Assembly (NCBI GenBank): GCA_030150045.1
Contig: JASLGM010000023.1
Coordinates: forward strand, 1 to 39,929
Length of the DNA: 39,929 nucleotides
Origin: Taishania sp.
GTDB lineage: Bacteria; Bacteroidota; Bacteroidia; Flavobacteriales_D; Crocinitomicaceae
Reading direction: 5' to 3'
The notes beneath the pieces were generated by a model. It was given only the letters and a program-made list of their open reading frames with translations. It did no database searches and had not been told where the DNA came from. Position 1 is the stretch's first letter. Each line of letters begins with the position of its first letter. Below are positions 23,495 through 31,794 of the stretch, in pieces. A program made the position numbers and the translations under genes.

Positions 23495-25891
23495 ATGAAT
23501 CAAAGCCTTCAATACTTTAGAATTACTGCATTTGCTATTTCCTTTATTTTCATTTTCGGGCTACAGTTTATCTTTGGTCAAACTATTAATATTAGCACAT
23601 CGGGAAATGGACAATTCGTCGTTCCTGCCAATATCTGTGCCTTAACGGTAGAGGTGATGGGTGCTGGAGGTGGCGGTGGCTTTTCGGATAGTCGTGGTCA
23701 AACCACCGGTGGTGGTGGTGGTGGTGCGTATGCACAAAAAAAGATTTTTGTTACCGCTGGTCAAACAATCAACTACAGTGTTGGTGCAGGAGGCTCGGGA
23801 GGTTCAGGGACAAACCACGGAGGAAATACATGGTTCTTTAATCCAACAACCTTATTTGCCGAAGGAGGTAGAGGAGTTGAAAATAACAGTCTCTCCGGTG
23901 GTGCTGGAGGATCCATAAGTAATTCCATTGGAGATGTCAAGCGCTCAGGTGGAAATGGAGGGAATGGATCAGGAAAAGGAGATTGTCACGCATCGGGAGG
24001 AGGAGGCTCTGCTGCTGGACCTGGTGCGAATGGAAATAATGGAAGTAATGGGCTGTTTGGACCTGGTGCGATTTGTGCAGGAAAAACTGGAGGACCTGGT
24101 GGTGTAGCTGTGCCAGGAATGAACGGAGGAAGAGGTGGAACTGGTGCGACAAATTATACTGGAGGACAAGGGAATTCAGGTGATGATGCTCAGGTTTATG
24201 GTGCTGGAGGCGGTGGCGGAAAACGTGGTGCCGCTTTGATATTGGAAGGGGGAGTGCAAAACGGAGGAAATGGCTCTGGAGGTTATATTCGAATTACCTA
24301 TCATATTAAACCTATTGTTTCTATTGTTGGAAATAACGAAGTGTGTGCGGGAACATCTACCATGTTGGTGGGTGCGGGAACCGGATCCTTGTCATGGAAT
24401 ACGGGAGAAACATCAGCAATCATCAATGTTACCCCAATGGTGACAACCGATTATATACTAACAGTTACAAGTGATGCAGGATGTCAAGTGACAGCAAATC
24501 ACACCGTTTCAGTTGTACAAAATAACATTACGCCACCAACAGCGATTATTGGTGGTGGCGAGTTTTGTGTAGGAAATAAAGTGAGTCTTTCTCAAGTTGG
24601 AGGAAGTGCAACAGGCAGTTATGAATGGTACGAAAATGCTTGTGGTGGTACAGCAATTGGTACCGGAAATAGCATAATTGTAGACGCTAACAGAACAACC
24701 ACGTATTATGTACGCGCTGCTGGTGACGGAGTTTGCCCGTCTTCGCCCTGCGTGTCAGGAGTGGTAACAGTTCCGACAACAAGCAGCCAATTGTCTTTAA
24801 ATGGTGAAATGGCAAACTGCCGAATCAGAGACAATGCTTGGGTGCATTTTTATAAAAATGGGCGTTTGGTTGCTTCTATCAATTCAAACGGACAGAATTT
24901 AGGTAATGTTACCGCAACATCATACGTGGATATAACGAGTACATTGGTTCCTGCTTGCGATATGGATGATGACGAAATGCATAAAACTTCTGTAATGAGC
25001 AGGCATTGGGTGATTTCTTCTGAATTTCCACCAGTGACGCCCGTTTCCGTTAGGTTGCCTTTCTATACAAGTGAACTAAACGATTTGTCAACTGCATCAA
25101 TTGCAAACGCTAATCCATATGATAATGTTTACTTCATGAATGACATAAAGTTGAGTAAATACGCAGGACCTGACAATGTAAACAGTTCAGCGTTGGACAA
25201 CTGTGTGTCGCAAGGAGGAAATGGAAATACGGTATTGTTTCCTCAAAATTCAAACGGAAATACATTGACGTATTCATCCGTAGTAGACGCGAATTATACT
25301 GATTTTGTTATCAATAGTTTCTCTGAATTTTGGTTGCACGGACAAACAACGCCGTCGCCTTTGAATACTGAATTAGAGTATTTTGCCGTAGATTGTGCAG
25401 CTAGAAGTAGAGAAATTTCCCTGAAAGTAAATCTAAATAAAGCCATTGATATGTTGAAACTGGAGGCCTCAGAAAACGGAGTACAGTGGGAAACCATCAA
25501 CACCTTCAAATTGGCAGGCTCTATAGGAAATGATAAAACATTCCAGTTTGTGGATGTGAAATCGATCAGAAACAACTATTATCGTTTAGTGACAGTTGGC
25601 TTGGATGGAGATGTTCAAGAGCTGAAAACCATCTATTCAGATTGCCAAACAGGGAAAATTGACTTCCAACTGTTTCCTAATCCAACGAATGGAAAGGTAA
25701 CGATTTCTTGGGTTCAACCATTCGAAAACGCTATGCTTCAGGTAGTAGCTAGCGACGGAAAGGTATTGCTGAAAAAATACGTAAGCAATAACGAAGTTGT
25801 GGATTTAAGTCATCTGTCGAGCGGAACGTATATCTTGAACCTACAATCAGAATCGGGAACAAGCAGCTACCAAAAGTTGGTGAAAATGTAA
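23495..25891 (+). CDS. Glycine-rich secreted protein with T9SS type A C-terminal domain
   Basis: 798 residues from ATG 23495. An earlier in-frame ATG at 23405 lies in the tRNA terminator and upstream of the -7 box, so it is rejected. The signal peptide runs to about FIFGQT. Residues ~35-270 form a glycine-rich domain (GAGGGGGFSDSRG, GAGGSGGSGTNHGGN, GGGGGKRG), like the glycine-rich fold found in several Flavobacteria surface proteins. Two Ig-like repeats follow (VSIVGNNEVCAGTSTML; IGGGEFCVGNKVSL). The end is a Por_Secre_tail sorting domain: FQLFPNPTNGKVTISW and LSSGTYILNLQSESG. It is exported through T9SS and probably anchored on or released from the surface. The ligand is unknown. Confidence 0.85.
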   Translation: MNQSLQYFRITAFAISFIFIFGLQFIFGQTINISTSGNGQFVVPANICALTVEVMGAGGGGGFSDSRGQTTGGGGGGAYAQKKIFVTAGQTINYSVGAGGSGGSGTNHGGNTWFFNPTTLFAEGGRGVENNSLSGGAGGSISNSIGDVKRSGGNGGNGSGKGDCHASGGGGSAAGPGANGNNGSNGLFGPGAICAGKTGGPGGVAVPGMNGGRGGTGATNYTGGQGNSGDDAQVYGAGGGGGKRGAALILEGGVQNGGNGSGGYIRITYHIKPIVSIVGNNEVCAGTSTMLVGAGTGSLSWNTGETSAIINVTPMVTTDYILTVTSDAGCQVTANHTVSVVQNNITPPTAIIGGGEFCVGNKVSLSQVGGSATGSYEWYENACGGTAIGTGNSIIVDANRTTTYYVRAAGDGVCPSSPCVSGVVTVPTTSSQLSLNGEMANCRIRDNAWVHFYKNGRLVASINSNGQNLGNVTATSYVDITSTLVPACDMDDDEMHKTSVMSRHWVISSEFPPVTPVSVRLPFYTSELNDLSTASIANANPYDNVYFMNDIKLSKYAGPDNVNSSALDNCVSQGGNGNTVLFPQNSNGNTLTYSSVVDANYTDFVINSFSEFWLHGQTTPSPLNTELEYFAVDCAARSREISLKVNLNKAIDMLKLEASENGVQWETINTFKLAGSIGNDKTFQFVDVKSIRNNYYRLVTVGLDGDVQELKTIYSDCQTGKIDFQLFPNPTNGKVTISWVQPFENAMLQVVASDGKVLLKKYVSNNEVVDLSHLSSGTYILNLQSESGTSSYQKLVKM

Positions 25892-25922
25892 TTTCAAAAG
25901 CAGTGCTTTTAACATAAAAAAA

Positions 25923-26350
25923 TGGGCGTTCCCCTACCTTCCCAAGGTCTTTGGGAAAGGTAGGGTCAGGCTATCCGTTCCTAGTCCTCGTCCCTCCCCA
26001 ATGCGTTGAGGAGGGACTCCGGGCTAACCACTTCTATCCTTAACGCGAGTTTACTGTAACATCTAGTTTTGTTTTTTTGAGAAAGACGATGGTAAAATTG
26101 TAGTTTGAGTAAAAAGAGAAGTTTTAATGAATTAGAAAGAAGAAAAGTATATCACTTAATTTAGTTGTGATGTAATTTTTCTATTGTGAAAAGAAAGCCC
26201 CCATCCCGGACGGAGCGCGATAGCTAAAGAAAGTGAAAAAGGAGTGAAACGCTTACTTGCCACTGCGACTAAAAGAAGCGCGTGACAAGTAGCAAGTGAA
26301 CCCTTTTACACGCGTTTACTAAAGCGCGTAGGACGAAATGGCTGCCAAAT
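25923..26350 (+). repeat. Dispersed structured element, copy C (complete, two modules)
   Basis: The left module (25923-26049) has TGGGCGTT, the hairpin CCCTACCTTCCCAA with TTGGGaAAGGTAGGG (25932-25965), the linker GTCAGGCTATCCG, a second hairpin GTCCCTCC/GGAGGGAC (25990-25997 with 26010-26017) and CTATCCTTAACGCGAG. After an AT-rich spacer of about 160 bases, the right module (26211-26350) has CGGAGCGCGATAGC, the outer stem GTGaAAAAGG/CCTTTTaCAC (26233-26242 with 26302-26311), the inner stem TACTTGcCAC/GTGaCAAGTA (26254-26263 with 26282-26291) and GGCTGCCAAA. No convincing gene lies within it. It fills most of the gap before the metH promoter. Confidence 0.85.
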
Positions 26351-26424
26351 AAAACAAATAAACCTCTTCTTTAACTTTAAATCATTTCCCTTATTTTAGA
26401 TTTTAAATAAATCATTTCGCTTCT

Positions 26425-26457
26425 TTTGGGATAAACAACTTAATTTTTATATTTTTG
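26425..26457 (+). promoter_or_regulatory. metH operon promoter
   Basis: TTTG (26425-26428), a 21-base spacer, then TATTTTTG (26450-26457). Transcription would begin near 26464, just before the riboswitch. Confidence 0.6.
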
Positions 26458-26477
26458 CTATCAGTTCATTCAAATAT

Positions 26478-26583
26478 ACTTATGAAGAAAGGTGGAGGGA
26501 TAGGCCCTTTGAAACCTTGGCAACCTGCTCAATGAGAAAGGTGCCAAATCCAATTTCAGCAATCTGGTTGAAAAAAGATAAGT
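26478..26583 (+). ncRNA. SAM-I (S-box) riboswitch controlling metH
   Basis: The core matches the SAM-I consensus: GGTGGAGGGAtAGGCCC, then GAAACCttGGCAACC, GGTGCcaAATCC and GAtaag. P1 is ACTTAT (26478-26483) with ATAAGT (26578-26583). The aptamer is 5' of split metH, so SAM presumably lowers methionine synthesis. Downstream, AAGTT (26580-26584) can pair with AACTT (26601-26605), followed by T6 (26608-26613), but the expression platform is not clear. Confidence 0.93.
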
Positions 26584-26636
26584 TATGGGAGGGTAATCGC
26601 AACTTCCTTTTTTCATAGTAGAACCATTTTTGTGCT

Positions 26637-27629
26637 ATGAAAAACATTCAACAATTGCTCAAGGAGCGCATCCTTATTCTTGATGGAGCCATGGGGACCA
26701 TGATCCAAAAACACGATCTTACAGAAGACGATTTTCGTAAAAACTGGTTTGAGCATCATCCTCGTTCCTTGAAAGGGAATAATGATCTTTTGTCTTTAAC
26801 ACGACCTGAGATTATTAAGGACATCCATCGCGCCTATCTGCAAGCAGGTGCGGATATTATTGAAACCAATACTTTTTCAGGAACAACGATTGCGCAAGCG
26901 GATTATGATTTGCAGGATTTTGTGTACGAGATTAATTTTCACGGTGCAAAAATCGCTAAAGAGGTCGCGGCAGAATTTGCGGAATCGGAACCAAGCAAAC
27001 CTCGTTTTGTGGCTGGATCTATTGGGCCAACCAATCGTACAGCTTCGCTTTCCCCAGATGTAAACGATCCTGGTTTTCGTGCCGTTTCGTATGATGATTT
27101 GGTTACGGCGTACAAACAGCAGACTATCGCTTTAATGGATGGAGGAGTAGATATTTTACTTATTGAAACTGTTTTTGACACCTTGAATGCCAAAGCTGCT
27201 TTGTTTGCGGTGAATGAAGTGTTTGATGAATTGAAAAAAGAAATTCCAGTAATGGTTTCGGGAACAATTACCGATAATTCAGGACGCACATTGACGGGAC
27301 AAACCACGGATGCTTTTTTAATTTCTATGGAACATTTCCCGCTTTTATCTATTGGATTGAATTGTGCGCTTGGGGCAAAAATGATGAAGCCTTACTTGAA
27401 TATTTTGTCTAAAGAATCCCGTTTTGCTGTAAGTGCACATCCGAATGCAGGTTTGCCTAACGAATTTGGGCAATACGATGAAACTCCTGCCTTGATGGCG
27501 GAACAAATTGAAGTTTTTTTTCAAGAGAATTGCATTAATATTATTGGAGGTTGCTGTGGGACAACACCGGAACACATTCGTGTTATTGCCGAATTGGCGG
27601 AAAAATATTCACCTCGAGTTTATGAATAA
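26637..27629 (+). CDS. metH: Methionine synthase N-terminal part: homocysteine S-methyltransferase domain
   Basis: 330 residues covering only the first domain of cobalamin-dependent methionine synthase. It starts with the LILDGAMGTMIQKH motif and contains ETNTFSGTTIAQADY. The zinc cysteines that bind homocysteine are in GLNCALGA and GGCCGTTP. The second half of the enzyme is the next gene, whose start lies eight bases after this stop, so the two subunits act together. A split metH is usual in Flavobacteriales. It sits directly behind the SAM-I riboswitch. Confidence 0.94.
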   Translation: MKNIQQLLKERILILDGAMGTMIQKHDLTEDDFRKNWFEHHPRSLKGNNDLLSLTRPEIIKDIHRAYLQAGADIIETNTFSGTTIAQADYDLQDFVYEINFHGAKIAKEVAAEFAESEPSKPRFVAGSIGPTNRTASLSPDVNDPGFRAVSYDDLVTAYKQQTIALMDGGVDILLIETVFDTLNAKAALFAVNEVFDELKKEIPVMVSGTITDNSGRTLTGQTTDAFLISMEHFPLLSIGLNCALGAKMMKPYLNILSKESRFAVSAHPNAGLPNEFGQYDETPALMAEQIEVFFQENCINIIGGCCGTTPEHIRVIAELAEKYSPRVYE

Positions 27630-27636
27630 TAGGAGC

Positions 27637-30282
27637 ATGAAAAAATTAAAATTGTCGGGTCTTGAACCGCTAATCATAACAGATGATACAAATTTTGTAA
27701 ACATTGGTGAGCGTACCAATGTGACAGGATCTAAAATCTTTTTACGCCTTATTCAAGAGGAGAATTTTGAGGCTGCACTTGCTGTCGCACGTGATCAAGT
27801 AGAAGGAGGTGCGCAGATTCTTGATATTAACATGGATGAAGGAATGATAGATGGTAAAGCGGCTATGGTTCGTTTCTTACATTTGATTGCCGCAGAACCG
27901 GATATTGCCCGTATTCCGATAATGATTGATAGTTCACGCTGGGAGATAATCGAAGCTGGATTGAAATGTATTCAAGGAAAAGGGGTGGTCAATTCAATTT
28001 CTTTAAAAGAAGGGGAGGAACAGTTTGTTTATCAAGCAACCAAAATCAAACGCTATGGTGCTGCAGTGGTGGTCATGGCATTTGATGAAAAAGGGCAAGC
28101 GGATTCTTTTGAAAGAAGAGTTGAAATCTGTAAGCGCTCTTACGATATTTTGGTGCATGTGGTGGGCTTCCCTAAAGAAGATATTATTTTCGACCCTAAT
28201 ATTTTCCCAGTTGCAACAGGAATGGAAGAGCATCGAAGAAATGCGTTAGATTTCTTTGAAGCAACAAAGTGGATTAAGGAAAATCTTCCAGGGGCCTTGG
28301 TAAGTGGTGGAGTTTCTAACGTTTCTTTTTCTTTCCGTGGGAATAATCGTGTACGTGAAGCCATGCATTCAGCCTTTTTGTATCATGGTATTCAACATGG
28401 AATGGATATGGGGATTGTCAATCCGACGATGTTGGAGGTATATGATGAGATTGATAAAGAGTTATTAGAAAAGATTGAAGATGTATTACTTGATCGACGA
28501 GATGATGCAACAGAACGACTTTTAGATTTTGCTCAAAATTTCCATGGAGAAGTAAAGAAAAAAGAAGCCGATCTGCTTTGGCGTACAAAGACTTTTGATG
28601 AAAAATTGGAATATGCGTTGGTTAAAGGAATAACTGATTTTGTGGAGGAGGATGCTGAAGAAGCCCGTCAGCAGTTTGATCATCCCATTCAAGTGATTGA
28701 AGGTCCTTTGATGAATGGAATGAATACAGTTGGAGATTTATTCGGAAGTGGGAAAATGTTCTTGCCGCAAGTGGTGAAATCTGCTCGCGTTATGAAAAAA
28801 GCAGTAGCTTATCTTTTGCCTTTTATTGAAGCGCAGCAGGAGGGAGAAATTCAAAAGACGGGAAGGATCATTATGGCAACCGTAAAAGGAGATGTACATG
28901 ATATTGGTAAGAATATTGTCAGTGTGGTGATGGCATGCAACAATTATGAAGTGATTGATTTGGGGGTTATGGTTCCTGTAGATGTTATCATAGAACAAGC
29001 CATTGCGCAAAAAGCCGATGCAATTGGGTTGAGTGGTTTGATTACGCCGTCACTTGATGAAATGATTACGGTTGCGAAAGAAATGCAGAAGGCTGGGTTA
29101 ACTGTGCCTTTGTTAATTGGTGGGGCGACAACTTCTCGTGTGCATACTGCAGTAAAAATCGAGGAGCATTATCCAAACGGACCTGTAGTTCATATACTCG
29201 ATGCTTCTCGTAGTGTTACTGTAATGGAGCAGTTGTTAGGTAACAAAAAAGTGGATTTTGTTAGCTCCGTTCGTACAGATTATGCCAAAGTGCGTGAGCA
29301 TCATTCCAAGCATCGTTCACAGAAAGAACTTTTGACAATTCAAGCTGCTCAAACAAATGCTTTTGTCTTGAATAAAGATTATCAACCAAAAAGACCAAAT
29401 GTAATGGGCGTACAAACATTTGAGGTGCCTTTGGTTGAGATTGTTCCTTTTATTGACTGGACTCCATTTTTTCAAACCTGGGAGTTGTATGGAAAATACC
29501 CTGCGATATTAACAGATGAGGTTGTTGGTACAGAGGCGAAAAAATTGTTTCATGATGTTCAAGAGATGTTACATCTTGCTATTGCTGAGGATTGGTTTAA
29601 CCCTAAGGCTGTGGTGGGTTTCTTTGATGCGCAAAGAAGAGGAGACGATATTCTATTAACAGGTGGTGATAAGGAAGAATTAGCTGTTGTGCATACATTG
29701 AGGCAGCAGTCAAAGAAAGTGCAAGGACAGCCTAATTATGCTTTATCTGATTTTATTTACGATGACCGAGCTGATTACCTAGGTGCATTTGCTGTTACGG
29801 CTGGTGAAAACTATATGGAGAAGGTAAATGCTTATGATTTAGATCTAGATGATTATAATTCTATTTTGTTGAAAGCGTTAGCGGATCGTGTTGCAGAAGG
29901 GTTGGCTGAATATATGCATCATCAAGTTAGGGTGAACGTATGGGGTTATCACGCCGATGAAGAATTAACAAATGAAGCGTTGATTGCAGAGAGATATCAA
30001 GGGATTCGTCCGGCACCAGGTTATCCTGCTTGTCCAGATCATACAGAAAAAAACACTTTGTTTGATTTGTTGAATGTTCCTACTGCTATTGGGGTAACGT
30101 TAACAGAGTCTTTGGCAATGTTCCCTGTTTCTTCTGTTTGCGGATGGTACTTTTCCAATCCAGAAGCGAAATATTTTGGTGTTGGGAAAATAAACATGGA
30201 TCAAGTAGCGGATATTGCTAAAAGAAAAGGGTTTACATTAGAAGAAATGGAGCGTTGGTTGAAACCAAATATTAATGAATAA
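27637..30282 (+). CDS. metH: Methionine synthase C-terminal part: pterin, cobalamin and reactivation domains
   Basis: 881 residues from ATG 27637, preceded by TAGGAG; ATG 27622, overlapping the previous stop, is an alternative. The longer extension back to 27508 overlaps the conserved end of the first gene and is rejected. In order: pterin-binding domain (FVNIGERTNVTGS, DINMDEGMIDG), the cobalamin cap helices, and the cobalamin-binding domain with H421 in DVHDIGKN as the lower cobalt ligand, plus GLSGLITPSLDEM and LIGGATTSRVH. Last is the SAM-binding reactivation domain (RPAPGYPACPDHTEK starting at R791). It transfers the methyl of methyltetrahydrofolate to homocysteine with the upstream subunit. 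A terminator follows. Confidence 0.95.
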   Translation: MKKLKLSGLEPLIITDDTNFVNIGERTNVTGSKIFLRLIQEENFEAALAVARDQVEGGAQILDINMDEGMIDGKAAMVRFLHLIAAEPDIARIPIMIDSSRWEIIEAGLKCIQGKGVVNSISLKEGEEQFVYQATKIKRYGAAVVVMAFDEKGQADSFERRVEICKRSYDILVHVVGFPKEDIIFDPNIFPVATGMEEHRRNALDFFEATKWIKENLPGALVSGGVSNVSFSFRGNNRVREAMHSAFLYHGIQHGMDMGIVNPTMLEVYDEIDKELLEKIEDVLLDRRDDATERLLDFAQNFHGEVKKKEADLLWRTKTFDEKLEYALVKGITDFVEEDAEEARQQFDHPIQVIEGPLMNGMNTVGDLFGSGKMFLPQVVKSARVMKKAVAYLLPFIEAQQEGEIQKTGRIIMATVKGDVHDIGKNIVSVVMACNNYEVIDLGVMVPVDVIIEQAIAQKADAIGLSGLITPSLDEMITVAKEMQKAGLTVPLLIGGATTSRVHTAVKIEEHYPNGPVVHILDASRSVTVMEQLLGNKKVDFVSSVRTDYAKVREHHSKHRSQKELLTIQAAQTNAFVLNKDYQPKRPNVMGVQTFEVPLVEIVPFIDWTPFFQTWELYGKYPAILTDEVVGTEAKKLFHDVQEMLHLAIAEDWFNPKAVVGFFDAQRRGDDILLTGGDKEELAVVHTLRQQSKKVQGQPNYALSDFIYDDRADYLGAFAVTAGENYMEKVNAYDLDLDDYNSILLKALADRVAEGLAEYMHHQVRVNVWGYHADEELTNEALIAERYQGIRPAPGYPACPDHTEKNTLFDLLNVPTAIGVTLTESLAMFPVSSVCGWYFSNPEAKYFGVGKINMDQVADIAKRKGFTLEEMERWLKPNINE

Positions 30283-30284
30283 AA

Positions 30285-30316
30285 AAAAACGGTTTGAAGT
30301 TCAAACCGTTTTTCTA
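30285..30316 (+). terminator. Terminator after metH
   Basis: AACGGTTTG / CAAACCGTT stem (within 30288-30310) with flanking A and T runs. Confidence 0.88.
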
Positions 30317-30550
30317 ACCTAACCTAACCACTATTCACTGAAAAAGATCTTTAAGTAATATTGGTTGCAATAACAACCTCAACTTTCTATAACAAATGTA
30401 TGATTTTCGTTTTGATATAAATTAATAAATTCGACAAACAGTACTAATTTTTAGACGATTTGTTTAAAAATGAACATAAAGCAGGTATTTTAACTGATGT
30501 AAATGGGTAAAAACCAGATAAAAAGTAAAATACATCGGATGAAAGTAACA
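30317..30550. other. Intergenic stretch with no recognised gene
   Basis: AT-rich. It holds CTAACCTAACCTAACC (a five-base unit repeated), but no other repeat, tRNA-like fold or coding signal that I can see. It continues into the RNase HI promoter. Confidence 0.6.
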
Positions 30551-30581
30551 TTTGCACTTGTTTCTGGGAAGTGTATCTTTG
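30551..30581 (+). promoter_or_regulatory. rnhA promoter
   Basis: TTTG (30551-30554), exactly 19 bases, TATCTTTG (30574-30581): a full -33/-7 match, 18 bases before the ATG. Confidence 0.8.
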
Positions 30582-30599
30582 CGTTAAGCAATAGGAACA

Positions 30600-31100
30600 A
30601 TGAGCAAGAGAATCGAAATATATACGGATGGGGCTGCGAGAGGCAATCCAGGACCAGGTGGTTATGGAACAGTCTTGTTGTTTAGTGATAATGGAGCTAT
30701 ATTGAGTAGAAAGGAATTTGCGGAAGGTTTTCGACTTACTACAAACAATCGCATGGAGTTACTTGCGCTTATTATAGGGTTAGAAGCGTTGAAATCACAA
30801 CAGTTTCCTGTATTAATCTTTTCAGATTCTAAATACGTTGTTGATTCCATTACCAAAAACTGGGTTCTAGGTTGGGTGAAAACGGGGTTTAAAGGAAAGA
30901 AAAATAAAGATTTGTGGCTGCGTTATCTTGCAGCTTCCAAAGGTTTTAATCTGGAGATCCGTTGGGTAAAAGGACACAATGGACATCCACTGAATGAACG
31001 CTGTGATCAGTTAGCTGTTGAAGCCTCGTTAAGAAAGGTTCAGTTTATTGATGAAGGCTATGAGGCCCAACAAAAAGAAGATACGGGATTAGGCTTGTAA
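30600..31100 (+). CDS. rnhA: Ribonuclease HI
   Basis: 166 residues. The metal ligands D10 (IYTDGAARGNPGPGG), E53 (NNRMELLALI), D76 (FSDSKYV) and D136 (NERCDQLA) are all present, with H126 in VKGHNGHPLNE. This is bacterial RNase HI, which cuts the RNA strand of RNA-DNA hybrids, such as R-loops and Okazaki primers, in the cytosol. Its own consensus promoter is just upstream, and it converges with the next gene with seven bases between the stops. Confidence 0.95.
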   Translation: MSKRIEIYTDGAARGNPGPGGYGTVLLFSDNGAILSRKEFAEGFRLTTNNRMELLALIIGLEALKSQQFPVLIFSDSKYVVDSITKNWVLGWVKTGFKGKKNKDLWLRYLAASKGFNLEIRWVKGHNGHPLNERCDQLAVEASLRKVQFIDEGYEAQQKEDTGLGL

Positions 31101-31107
31101 GATGCTT

Positions 31108-31785
31108 TTAGATGTCCTTAAGCATTCCTATTTTTAAAAGCGTGTACACTAAAGGGTGTGGTAATTCACGTGTAGATGTGATTTGTGGACAGTAAGCCAC
31201 AGCAACAAAAAAAGGATGGTTTTTCAAGCTTAATATTTCTGGATCTTCAAATTGATTATAGGCTTCAATGTCTACGAAATCTGTTGTTAAATGAGAAAGT
31301 AGTTGTGGATATATACTAAATCGAGAAGATGAAAACTCATCTAGTTGATGGTTTTGTAAAAGTGTAATAAATGTACTTGAATGGGGAATGACATTTATTT
31401 TTTCAAAATTATTTCCTTGAATTAAATTATCAGAGATTAGTTTTTCTTGTTGTCCGTTTAATTGATTGTTGACGATAATTGCTTCTATAAATGTTTTAAA
31501 TGATTCACCAGTCAATAAAGTAGGTACATTTAAGTACATCAGGTCTTTAATTATTCCTAATAAGAAGAAGAAATTAGAGAACGGGCCAGGAGCGATCCAA
31601 ATGGCATCGAATTGCTCCCAGTTTGAAGATTTGTATGAGGCTGCTTCTGTTGTTCGAATCCAATAGTAATTGATTTCAACTTCGAGAAATAAAGCAGCGT
31701 GTTCTAAAGCTAAGTTAGTAGCTTGATGGGTGTAATATGTAAAATTATATTCTCCAACAATTGCAACTTTTAATGTAGCTGACAT
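31108..31785 (-). CDS. CTP-synthase-like class I glutamine amidotransferase homologue, nucleophile absent
   Basis: 225 residues. The start KVAIVGEYNFTYYTHQATNLALEHAA, the middle FDAIWIAPGPFSN and the end HPFFVAVAYCPQ...HPLVYTLL match the small CTP-synthase C-terminal-region-related proteins. In that family the nucleophile elbow reads like GTCGGF; here the aligned segment is LLTGESFKTF, so the catalytic Cys (or selenocysteine) appears to be Gly. The glutaminase reaction is therefore unlikely, and it may bind a ligand or be a pseudoenzyme. The gene is intact and spaced normally, so it is not obviously a pseudogene. It is nine bases from the upstream lipoprotein gene on the same strand. Confidence 0.75.
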   Translation of the reverse strand: MSATLKVAIVGEYNFTYYTHQATNLALEHAALFLEVEINYYWIRTTEAASYKSSNWEQFDAIWIAPGPFSNFFFLLGIIKDLMYLNVPTLLTGESFKTFIEAIIVNNQLNGQQEKLISDNLIQGNNFEKINVIPHSSTFITLLQNHQLDEFSSSRFSIYPQLLSHLTTDFVDIEAYNQFEDPEILSLKNHPFFVAVAYCPQITSTRELPHPLVYTLLKIGMLKDI

Positions 31786-31794
31786 ACGTTAGGA

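Noticed and set aside
23937..24169. Overlapping minus-strand frames within the glycine-rich gene
   Set aside because: They mirror the glycine-codon-rich stretch; serine/histidine-rich shadows of this kind are a composition artefact.
23660..24300. Glycine-rich segment as a tandem DNA repeat
   Set aside because: GGTGGTGG-type runs are short and irregular and fit the encoded glycine-rich domain. No regular unit length was found.
27508..27636. N-terminal extension of the second metH gene
   Set aside because: It overlaps the conserved zinc-binding end of the first metH gene in another frame. ATG 27637 gives the family-typical start.
30317..30340. CTAACC tandem units as a possible CRISPR-like or telomere-like repeat
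   Set aside because: Only about three five-base units with no spacers. No CRISPR array was seen anywhere in the window.
31108..31785. Pseudogene call for the amidotransferase homologue
   Set aside because: The frame is intact, of family length and tightly packed with its neighbours. Loss of the nucleophile alone does not show decay.
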